Shown in pieces: positions 59,801-64,000 of a stretch of DNA of 64,000 nt. Position numbers and translations under genes: made by a program. A model generated the notes under the pieces. It did no database searches. It was not told the origin of the DNA and saw only the letters and a list, made by a program, of their open reading frames with translations. Origin of the DNA: Aplysia californica (taxonomy: Eukaryota > Mollusca > Gastropoda > Aplysiida > Aplysiidae); the NCBI RefSeq assembly GCF_000002075.1, contig NW_004797872.1, forward strand, positions 46,302 through 110,301, given 5' to 3'. Each line of letters begins with the position of its first letter. Within the stretch, counting starts at the first letter, position 1.

Positions 59801-60953
59801 AGCTTACCTCCCTGGGTGGACAGCACAAGAGGAATTGCCGCCCAAGCCACGAGGGATTCCTCGCCGTACTGAGGTCCCACATCCGCGTTTTCGTTCTGAG
59901 CATTCAGTTGTTTCCTTAAATAAAAGCGAGCCACAAGGAGCATGTCCCCACTCATTCTGATGTCCTGGAATGAAGCTTCTTGCTGCCCAAACACGTGATA
60001 GTTGAACTTGAAATTTGACCTGACCGATGTGGTGCTGCACATCACTGGACTTGTAGCTGACTGTACAACCTGCAGGGGACAAAGACAACACTTTGCTGTT
60101 ACCACTGTTGTTGTTGTTGTTGTTGTTGTTCAATTATAGTTTATAGTGAGTGGCATGGTAATTTTATTAATATATTTTATACACTTCGACCATACGACTC
60201 TCAAAGTAAAACAAAGCCACTCTGTGAACTAACTTGAAAGCAACCAATTTGTATCTAATGTGCACATTTGAATTATGCAGTCGCCAGTCCCATAAAAGTT
60301 TAATAAAACTGAAACTAATGGTTGTGACCATCTTTCAATTGGAAGTGTAACACTGACAAAAAGATGAAGACCACACCAAAGATCCCATGATCAATTCTTT
60401 AGTATGAGACAGAGGGCACAATATTACTGAGAGACAGAAACCTTTGATTTCAGAAGCAGCAAATGAAGAGGAATAAAAACGTTAAAAATACTTACAGTAC
60501 CAAAAACAGCAACAGCAATTATAATTGATCTTCCAACGCTTCAAAATGAAACCTAAGTTCAACATTTTTCTGATAATTATTTTGCAATCACTGAGAAGCT
60601 CTTTCCAATAGAAAAAAAGACTGAAAAAATTATTGGCTTGGCATGATCTACGAAAACTGACACACTCTCTGACAATAAGGATATGAGTCATCTATGCTCA
60701 GGTTCTTGAAGGCACTTCATCTGAGGATAAGTTACTTTTGCACAAAAAACAAACAAACTTTTTTTCCATGTGTTTTTTACAATATGACACATCCTGTACA
60801 AGTCCATTACTTACCTTCCCATTAGAATGATAATATGCTGTGAGCCGGACTTTGCCTTCACCAAGCTCGCCGTGCTTGACCCGTTCGACTTGGAAGCCGA
60901 TAGTCTGGTCCGAAGTCGAATTCGAGATCGGGATCCGGGGAAGACTCGTATTT
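41028..60953 (-). CDS. large C2-like beta-rich protein, 16 exons, N-terminus not seen (possibly CCDC17-like)
   Basis: Sixteen minus-strand exons with matching splice phases encode at least 787 residues. Exon order from the 5' end: 60815-60953, 59808-60069, 57549-57802, 55961-56080, 55046-55201, 54567-54683, 52841-53014, 51469-51702, 50931-51017, 50324-50410, 49667-49762, 47902-48009, 46620-46775, 45473-45565, 44457-44600 and 41028-41165. Alternating hydrophobic segments, such as GKVRLTAYYHSNGK, DMLLVARFYLRKQ, KASVRLHIFQGQ and ASVFVRLCDARRDDEL, look like strands of several C2-like domains. No transmembrane helix or signal peptide is seen. Most junctions are phase 0, so exons are close to modular. 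The family is not securely recognised. The RLCDARRDDEL-type ending faintly recalls the C-terminal part of CCDC17, and a cilium-related role would be only a guess. The last exon is less certain than the rest. Confidence 0.88.
42893..42986 (-). mobile_element. 94-bp truncated LINE 3' end inside the SINE
   Basis: The reverse complement matches the 3' end of the LINE at 62800-63310 (CACAGCTGATTAAAACCTGT and GGCCGCTGGATCGGAAAA) and ends in an AAAGTAAAGT tail. CTTCTTTCCTAT is duplicated at 42881-42892 and 42987-42998. Confidence 0.85.
43070..43210 (+). mobile_element. 141-bp retroposed insert inside the SINE
   Basis: ATCCCTAATCTTT is duplicated at 43057-43069 and 43211-43223. The insert ends in an AGGTAATACAGGTA tail. 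One frame reads EHLWTCPVCNDLAQDR and then stops, like the cysteine-containing C-terminus of a LINE, so it is probably a 5'-truncated LINE. Confidence 0.72.
43323..43340 (+). repeat. homopolymer G tract
   Basis: There are eighteen consecutive G residues, of uncertain true length. Confidence 0.9.
44093..44185 (+). promoter_or_regulatory. possible TATA promoter and first exon, opposite to the host gene
   Basis: TATAAAAG (44093-44100) is followed by a GC-rich stretch of about 85 bp that ends in a consensus 5' splice site, GCGAC then GTAAGTGGG at 44186. A start near 44123 would give an exon of roughly 60 bases. It lies in the last intron of the minus-strand gene. No downstream exon was identified, so this may be chance. 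Confidence 0.3.
44268..44454 (+). repeat. SINE-like repeat, copy 8, at a splice donor
   Basis: This full-length copy is flanked by the 11-bp duplication ACACTCTTAAA (44257-44267 and 44455-44465). On the minus strand the duplicated sequence is TTTAAGAGTGT, the last nine bases of exon 15 plus the GT of its donor. Confidence 0.92.
44457..44600 (-). CDS. C2-like gene, visible exon 15, with a SINE at its 5' splice site
   Basis: The acceptor is CCACTCTTGCAG. It has 48 codons, VQVNVDYIPRGLEEQYSRE to GLKTKFKS. The ancestral donor was AAGAGT then GTAAGG. A SINE insertion now leaves GTTAGT next to the exon, while the original GTAAGG copy lies beyond the SINE at 44258. Reading on into the SINE meets a stop at 44361. 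Confidence 0.88.
44848..44998 (+). repeat. possible SINE of a second family
   Basis: It carries GACCAAAATTGTGTCGATAG, a GTGCCGTAAAAC-type 3' motif and an (AATC)n-like tail. It resembles the fragment at 4782-4945 in its last part. Confidence 0.45.
45171..45252. repeat. compound C tract and (TA)n microsatellite
   Basis: About 14 C residues are followed by about 33 TA units in an intron of the C2-like gene. Confidence 0.93.
45473..45565 (-). CDS. C2-like gene, visible exon 14
   Basis: The acceptor is TTGTTTTTTCCAG and the donor AAACTA then GTGAGT. It has 31 codons, with IKLLEGASVFVRLCDARRDD. Confidence 0.93.
45655..46010 (+). mobile_element. tRNA-derived SINE
   Basis: The tRNA-like head includes TGGCCTAGTGGTTAGGC (A box) and GGTTTGAATCCCGTC (B box). 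The body has CACTTCACCCAGGTGGGAAT. The 3' end is AAAGCGCATAGAGCC to ATATGCGTTATACAAATG with a (TATT)n tail. It is related to the SINEs at 31074 and 49093 and lies in the intron between exons 13 and 14. Confidence 0.9.
46094..46272 (+). mobile_element. short TA-flanked MITE, 179 bp
   Basis: The ends are CAGTCGGACTTGTCC and CAAGTTCGATCG, with TA on both sides (46092-46093 and 46273-46274). It shares its ends with the element at 3158. Confidence 0.78.
46620..46775 (-). CDS. C2-like gene, visible exon 13
   Basis: The acceptor is CACATAAACAG and the donor AAATCT then GTACGT. It has 52 codons, AWTAVQIFKDKYCYTETFQL and PCKEWMERNIRGKS. Confidence 0.92.
46909..47010 (-). repeat. SINE-like family, truncated copy 9
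   Basis: On the + strand it reads GTGTTTTACGGCACTTGCAA and GAGGTGTTACAAGATAGTAA, the complement of the 3' half of the family. Confidence 0.7.
47301..47893 (+). mobile_element. internally deleted RTE-like LINE derivative, copy 1
   Basis: The 5' part has a conserved leader (CGCCCCTGCAGGTGGGGG) and the start of an endonuclease frame (LRIASWNVRTMYEAG). The 3' part has the KWEDVE-type end, read as GRRGVTSSD in one frame, and a (GAT)n tail. The reverse transcriptase is missing. It is flanked by an 11-bp duplication GACCTCACCTG (47290-47300 and 47894-47904), which covers the donor of exon 12. Confidence 0.85.
47902..48009 (-). CDS. C2-like gene, visible exon 12
   Basis: The acceptor is TTTGTCCCCAG and the donor GAACAG then GTGAGG. 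It has 36 codons, HFPRRSYHRFLVAIIHLQEV and FVNVSRDNYKYGLLEQ. The donor lies inside the target duplication of a LINE-derived insertion. Confidence 0.93.
48128..48693 (+). repeat. 22-bp minisatellite
   Basis: About 25 copies of a GTTTAGATGTCTGTGGTGTT-type unit occur, with variants in which GTT becomes GCT, GGT or TAT. It lies in the intron between exons 11 and 12. It appears to grow from the 5' edge of a SINE-like sequence that follows at 48694. Confidence 0.93.
48694..48890 (+). repeat. probable SINE body of a third family
   Basis: It contains TTCCATTTCCGAGTGTGGAG, CAGTCCTGGTTAGCCCTGTC and GTGTTGATGGAGGCGTAAAAC. Related stretches occur at 59225-59460 and, weakly, at 58000-58100. Confidence 0.5.
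49093..49438 (-). mobile_element. tRNA-derived SINE, full-length
   Basis: The tail (AAT)n with TTTATATAGCGCATATCC is at the left, and the tRNA-like head (complement of TGTGGCGTCGGTGGCC) is at the right. TATAA is present on both sides (49088-49092 and 49439-49443). The body is nearly identical to the copy at 31074, so both are fairly young. Confidence 0.9.
49667..49762 (-). CDS. C2-like gene, visible exon 11
   Basis: The acceptor is TATATTTCAG. The donor TTTAAG then GTTTGA is weak but keeps phase 0. It has 32 codons, GTPHATYDKLTFTENLDP and SPAWKDGFK. Confidence 0.88.
50072..50256 (+). repeat. SINE-like repeat, copy 10
   Basis: The copy starts GTGGGTGGTTGGCGGGC and ends with a GTGCCGTAAAACTCGAATC tail. 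It lies 67 bp past the donor of exon 10 in the C2-like gene. Confidence 0.82.
50324..50410 (-). CDS. C2-like gene, visible exon 10
   Basis: The acceptor is CATCTACCCAG and the donor ACATG then GTAAGT. It has 29 codons, with LALDSAVNLPWANFTYAHI and LNPPGAFYM. Confidence 0.9.
50931..51017 (-). CDS. C2-like gene, visible exon 9
   Basis: The acceptor is TCTCCTAACAG and the donor TCAAG then GTAAAG. It has 29 codons, with NQLTKSMESKPLDQDLNFIS. Confidence 0.9.
51469..51702 (-). CDS. C2-like gene, visible exon 8
   Basis: The acceptor is GTGGTATGCAG and the donor ATAAGG then GTATGG. It has 78 codons, including WARLGLWYPLPKYSDRVYLS and ESMLFHAMLKRPRTSIRDAV. It is the richest exon in W and aromatic residues. 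Confidence 0.93.
52841..53014 (-). CDS. C2-like gene, visible exon 7
   Basis: The acceptor is TTAAACTTTCAG, just beside a SINE tail. The donor GAG then GTCAGA is weak, and no better site lies nearby. It has 58 codons, including ISLNEGGHQIRVYSQGPNGV and PCASLLVRLAKVPKGPKGRP. Confidence 0.92.
53017..53110 (-). repeat. SINE 3' tail next to a splice acceptor
   Basis: On the + strand, TAATGATGATAATAG is followed by ATTGCATTTATATAGCG and later GCTCTGAGCACTTTACACC, the shared SINE/LINE 3' hairpin in reverse. The tail ends a few bases from the pyrimidine tract of exon 7's acceptor. The head is missing. Confidence 0.7.
54065..54345. mobile_element. fold-back MITE of about 280 bp
   Basis: The left arm (CACTGCACACTGGCAATC to CTTTCATGGATGAAG) pairs with the right arm (GTCCATCCATGAAGG to GATTGGCAGTGTGCACTG). 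The arms are about 90 bp and the loop about 80 bp. No clear target duplication was found. It lies in the intron between exons 6 and 7. Confidence 0.7.
54567..54683 (-). CDS. C2-like gene, visible exon 6
   Basis: The acceptor is TTTTTTTCATCTAG and the donor CTCCAG then GTAGAT. It has 39 codons, IYTIDNFYRQLTVVGYALLN followed by IFVETGSDRQPSVDKAGLQ. Confidence 0.93.
55046..55201 (-). CDS. C2-like gene, visible exon 5
   Basis: The acceptor is TTTTTTCCTTTAG and the donor TTCAAG then GTAACC. It has 52 codons, with VAARILDRKYEVYGKDIST and LPPSATLLFK. Confidence 0.93.
55961..56080 (-). CDS. C2-like gene, visible exon 4
   Basis: The acceptor is TACATTTCAG and the donor ACCAGA then GTGAGT. It is exactly 40 codons, including FERKTPPSEPFHAGDGFDIY and DGCRFLPDSVTFTR. 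Confidence 0.93.
56310..56600 (+). repeat. diverged tandem duplication, unit about 150 bp
   Basis: AACTGTTTCATTGCCACA, a CCTGTTCA-C-CC-TTTCGGGC motif and GAGTCTACC occur twice in the same order. The copies have many differences, so the duplication is old. Confidence 0.6.
57094..57271 (+). mobile_element. short TA-flanked MITE, 178 bp, diverged
   Basis: Internal motifs (CCACTCATTGTCAAGGAGAA, GTTTGTACAGGTGATTGTC) match the MITEs at 46094 and 28638. TA lies on both sides. The ends have drifted (GAGTTGAAATTG and GGTTGGACTA). Confidence 0.68.
57549..57802 (-). CDS. C2-like gene, visible exon 3
   Basis: The acceptor is ATATTTCCAG and the donor CCAGAG then GTGAGT. It encodes TARERRDFNTNTMKLNTG, SLKLFQPPVPEPNHIPIND, RRYGKASVRLHIFQGQ and an acidic DLSDDGEDILPE end. 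Confidence 0.93.
58330..58733 (+). mobile_element. internally deleted RTE-like LINE derivative, copy 2
   Basis: The 5' leader and 3' end match copy 1 at 47301, but the internal deletion is larger, so the endonuclease start is gone. The 3' part reads KSGKTWSDIKRLTQDRERWR and ends in (GAT)n. AACAAGAAG is duplicated at 58321-58329 and 58734-58742. Confidence 0.87.
59225..59460 (+). mobile_element. tRNA-derived SINE of the third family
   Basis: The head reads TGTGGCATAGTGGTTAGGC (A box). The body has CTGTCTCCTGGGATGTTGCA and CAGCCCAAGTTGGCCCAGAC. The end reads AACGCGTTGATGGGGATGAC. The B box is decayed. Confidence 0.6.
59460..59760 (+). mobile_element. LINE 3' fragment
   Basis: In one frame it reads NRIREMMGTTPVLHYIRRQ and later a KARRRPRKTWTEGVKDTLK tail, the end of a LINE reverse transcriptase protein. 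A stop and a frame change are present. It lies just downstream of exon 2 of the C2-like gene. Confidence 0.7.
59808..60069 (-). CDS. C2-like gene, visible exon 2
   Basis: The acceptor is TCCCCTGCAG and the donor CAGGGAG then GTAAGC. It encodes NFKFNYHVFGQQEASFQDIR, DMLLVARFYLRKQ and AWAAIPLVLSTQG, a C2-like strand pattern. It ends one base into a glycine or glutamate codon. Confidence 0.93.
60815..60953 (-). CDS. C2-like gene, first visible exon
   Basis: The acceptor is CTTTTTTCACCAG and the donor GGGAAG then GTAAGTAA. It starts with the third base of a codon, so the gene continues upstream. It encodes RIPISNSTSDQTIGFQVERV and then GKVRLTAYYHSNGK. Confidence 0.9.
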
Positions 60954-61070
60954 CTGGTGAAAAAAGACAAGAAAAGCGCCATTATTCTCTTACCATGAAA
61001 ATATGTTTCGTGTGGCATACAGCAAACAACAAAAAAAGTTTTTTTCTTTGCATATTTTGCCTCTTATGAT

Positions 61071-61431
61071 ATCTATACAGTGATTTCCACATAAATATGT
61101 GACATCTATACAATGATTTCCACATAAATATGTGACATCTATACAGTGATTTCCACATAAATATGTGACATCTATACAGTGATTTCCACATAAATATGTG
61201 ACATCTATACAGTGATTTCCACATAACTATGTGATATCTATACAGTGATTTCCACATAAATATGTGATATCTATACAGTGATTTCCACATAAATATGTGA
61301 TATCTATACAGTGATTTCCACATAAATATGCGATATCTATACAGTGATTTCCACATAAATATGCGATATCTATACAGTGATTTCCACATAAATATGCAAT
61401 ATTTATACAGTGATTTCCACATAAATATGCG
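61071..61431 (+). repeat. 33-bp minisatellite
   Basis: About 11 copies of a unit starting ATCTATACAGTGATTTCC occur, with small changes at the TGTGAC end. As 33 is divisible by three, every frame stays open across the array. This gives an artificial 11-residue protein repeat (MWKSLYRYHIF) on the minus strand, which is not a gene. Confidence 0.95.
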
Positions 61432-62799
61432 GTCACTGGGAGACAGAAAAAGCAGGTCATTAGGTAGATGTCAAGCCAGCTCCTTCCCGCTAGCTTCCTT
61501 TCTTTTAATTGTTGATGAAATGAAGACCCAAAGGCAATACTGATGTCGAGGGAAGATAAATGTGTTTGCTTTAAAAAAAAAACCAACAATAATAATTATG
61601 GGTGTGTGTGTCTGAGTGGTCTGTTTTGTCTTGGGTGCAAGTGAGAGCTAGAGCCTTCAGGAAACATTTTTGTGAAGCAGCATTGTCATTATGATGACAG
61701 CATTATTGAAACTATGAAAGAAACAGTCGTAAGGGAAAAGGTGACTGTAAATGGGCCAGCTTTAATCAGACAATTGGATGTTATTAACCACGTTAGAAAA
61801 ACAAGTCACTGTACAAGTTGAAACCATCAAGTGACTGATCTACTTAACAGAGCTCCCATGTGTGCTTAAGAAAATGTTGTGTGCTTAAGAAAATGTTCTG
61901 TGTAAGTGTGCATGCAATGTGTAGATTTTACCATCTTCTAGTCCACACCAACCCCTCTCCCTTCACTCCTAACCACATAAAGTATGATAAAGCTGCTTAG
62001 AAAACTTTACATGTAATGCTCTCAGCTTAAACAGGGTTCTTGGGCGGATTTCTATTTCAAGAGGCGCTCTTAGGCATGCAAATTATTGACAAAACAATTC
62101 TACTGCATGGTAAAAGCGGGTTCTATGGCAGATCAGATTCTTAAGCAGAGAGTTCTTAGGTGGAGACCACTGTGCATGTAAGACATGTGAGGAAGAGAAA
62201 TGTCTTGAAGTAAATGTCCCAGTTCAACAAAAAACATAAATTGCAATGAGTCTATTGACGTTAATTTTGGAAGCTTTAAGGTACAGACGCTGATTTTGGA
62301 AGCTTTAAGTTGCAGGCCTGGTCAGTAAAAGTTAGCAGCTAAAAGACCTGAAACAAACTTTGCCACAACTAATTTGACAAAATACTGCCTACATGCAACG
62401 ACATTTCTTTGCAAAGTTAAATCTTTTCAGTAGCTTTTAAAATCTTTGCAAAGCTTCTGTTAATCTAACAATGTAATAGCGTATTTGGGGGAAAAGAAAT
62501 CCTTACGATAGAACAGTGTGCATACATTTGGGGGAAGAGGGAATCCTTACAATAGAAAAGGGTACATGCATGTGGGGGCAAAATAAATCCTTTCCTTAAA
62601 ATGACGTTTGTCAGGTAAAAATCCTTTTAATATACTAGGCCTACTGTATAAGGGGAACATTTTAAAGAAATCATTATCGTAGAAAAACGAACAGGAGATG
62701 TAAAAGTCTTTTAAGAGCATCTAATACGACTGAAAAGCATGAAGTAGAAGGATATAGGACAGATATATCTGGGAAATGGAGTCTTCTTCTCTTTCTATG
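61432..62799. other. non-coding region upstream of the first visible exon of the C2-like gene
   Basis: Most likely intron of the minus-strand gene. It holds the repeat at 62040-62175 and a short imperfect triplication around 62471-62625 with the theme TTTGGGGGAA then ATCCTTAC. No exon could be supported. Confidence 0.45.
62040..62175 (-). repeat. repeat shared with 30597-30720
   Basis: The right edge GGTGGAGACCACTG is the complement of the left edge of the repeat at 30597. CAGAGAGTTCTTAGG is also shared. It is a possible MITE, of unknown extent. Confidence 0.4.
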
Positions 62800-63310
62800 A
62801 CACACCAAGTGGCTGAAGTGACAAGATCTCCAAAATAACTTTTAACCAACCCAGTATCACAACAGACAGCCAAGAACATCATCAAATGCAACACCAGGGA
62901 ACAGTGGCTGAATGGATGGGCAATGGGCAAAACTGGAAGAACTGTATTTGCACACATGACAGCTCCCAACTCTAAAGATGCAATAAATTCCCTGAGTAGA
63001 AGAGAACAAGTCACGATATTTCGCCTGCGAACACAACACATACCACTAAATTCCTACCTTAATAGGATCCGCAAGGATACCCCACCCGACTGCCCGTTGT
63101 GCGACTGCCAGGATTAAACAGTACCACACCACCTCTTTAACTGCCCAGCACTTTGTGACCTGCGTAGCACCTACCTACCTGCCTCCCCAGACATTGGAAA
63201 TACTCTATACAGCGACAAAGCACAGCTGATTAAAACCTGTAAATTCTTTGCCATATCAACAGACTGAAGGGCTAGAACCCAAACGGCCGCTGGATCGGAA
63301 AATTATTGTA
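62800..63310 (+). mobile_element. 3' end of a jockey-like LINE
   Basis: It encodes EQVTIFRLRTQHIPLNSYLN, CPLCDCQD and, past a stop, [14 protein letters not shown]. This is the zinc-knuckle tail that follows RNase H in jockey-like LINEs. Its last bases (CAACAGACTGAAGGGCTAGA to GGCCGCTGGATCGGAAAA) match the insert at 42893-42986. Confidence 0.82.
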
Positions 63311-63317
63311 AAGTACA

Positions 63318-63466
63318 GCACTTTTAACACAAATGTTTCATATAAGTGCTGGAGAATTGTTACCGGAGAGTAACATACAAAGAAAATAAGGAGGAAAGAT
63401 AAGGACATTAGATGTCTGATAGGAAAGAAGTAGCAAACCATACCAGAGCATCTGCCAACCACCCAC
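63318..63466 (-). repeat. SINE-like repeat, copy 11
   Basis: On the + strand it reads from AGTGCTGGAGAATTGTTACC to TCTGCCAACCACCCAC, a diverged reverse copy. The LINE end at 63310 abuts it, so the LINE probably inserted into or beside this SINE. Confidence 0.7.
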
Positions 63467-64000
63467 AAAAATAACTGTTCTCGCAGATGATGGCAAGAGC
63501 TATAAACAAACTCCAAACTCCAATAGAATTAAAATCATGATTGAATTCAAACATGGCTCATCCATCCTATCCAGTGTGTTACAAAATGAGTTACCAGGTT
63601 GACTTTTTGAATATGAAAACACAGGAATTATATTGATACTGGGGTAATAAAAGTTAGACTAAATAAGGGAGACAAAATAATGGAATACTGCCTGCAAAAT
63701 CAATATAATAGTGCAGTGATAATAATGATAATAAATGTGAAAAATTATAGAAAACGAAAACAGGTAGAGCTGCAAAAACAGTAACAACTTCAAAACTGAG
63801 TAGAAGGCAGAGATGTTTTGCCTGTGATGGTCACGGGAACCGTCAAAATCAGCATCAGAGACAACACAAGAGTAAGAACAAATAAGTTCAACCAACGGTA
63901 CCGTCTGACCACTTCTGTCTAAATTAACAAACAAAGAAACCATGTTTTTGTTGAAATGTCAGACGAAACAGAAATTACAACTACTTTAGTATAATGACTA
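63467..64000. other. unassigned AT-rich sequence at the window end
   Basis: No feature was supported. A minus frame near 63780-63943 has a coding-like look (VNLDRSGQTVPLVELICSY) but no splice sites or family match strong enough to call it. Confidence 0.35.

Noticed and set aside
60982-61589. Minus-strand frame with an 11-residue repeat resembling a repeat protein
   Set aside because: The unit is a 33-bp minisatellite, so the open frame is automatic. No splice sites or conserved flanks support it.

Overview
The window is animal nuclear DNA, AT-rich, with long introns and a very heavy load of transposable elements. A mollusc, probably a gastropod, is the best guess. This rests on the style of the repeats: tRNA-derived SINEs ending in an ATATAGCGC-type tail, many LINE families, and abundant MITEs. 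It does not rest on a species-specific gene. No prokaryotic, LTR-retroelement or viral genes were recognised.

Three host genes are supported. (1) A complete ADP/ATP translocase (SLC25A4/5/6 type) lies on the + strand. It has an inferred non-coding first exon near 1196-1292, a 4.2 kb intron full of repeats, and the whole reading frame in one exon (5529-6443). (2) YJU2B (CCDC130), a splicing-factor-related protein of the CWC16 family, lies on the + strand in five visible coding exons from 27674 to 33413, with a poly(A) signal at 34375. Its first coding exon, about 49 residues, was not found. (3) A large minus-strand gene runs from 60953 down to 41028 in 16 coding exons. They join in phase to give at least 787 residues of a C2-like, beta-rich protein whose N-terminus lies outside what can be read. 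It faintly resembles CCDC17, but the family is not secure.

By region: 1-8 kb is the ANT locus with SINE-like repeats, flanked by two inverted copies of a roughly 0.8-1.0 kb TA-flanked inverted-repeat element (3158-3928 and 8047-9037). From 9 to 19 kb is a transposon graveyard: a pogo/Tigger-like relic split by a Mutator-like MITE, a jockey-like LINE, and a CR1/L2-like LINE split by a second LINE with a 12-bp target duplication. From 22.9 to 27.0 kb is a 4.1 kb DNA transposon with terminal inverted repeats, a decayed transposase and a 380-bp TTC tract. YJU2B occupies 27.7-34.4 kb. The stretch 34.4-41 kb is largely empty. The C2-like gene fills 41-61 kb, with introns packed with SINEs, LINE derivatives, MITEs and minisatellites. 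LINE and SINE debris fills the end.

The most interesting signals concern retroposons and splice sites. In the C2-like gene, a SINE and a LINE-derived element each inserted so that the target-site duplication spans an exon-intron boundary, leaving two copies of the 5' splice site. A SINE sits inside the donor region of YJU2B exon 4, and a SINE tail abuts an acceptor. The CR1/L2-like LINE shares its 3' end with the tRNA-derived SINEs, which points to it, or a relative, as their mobilising partner.
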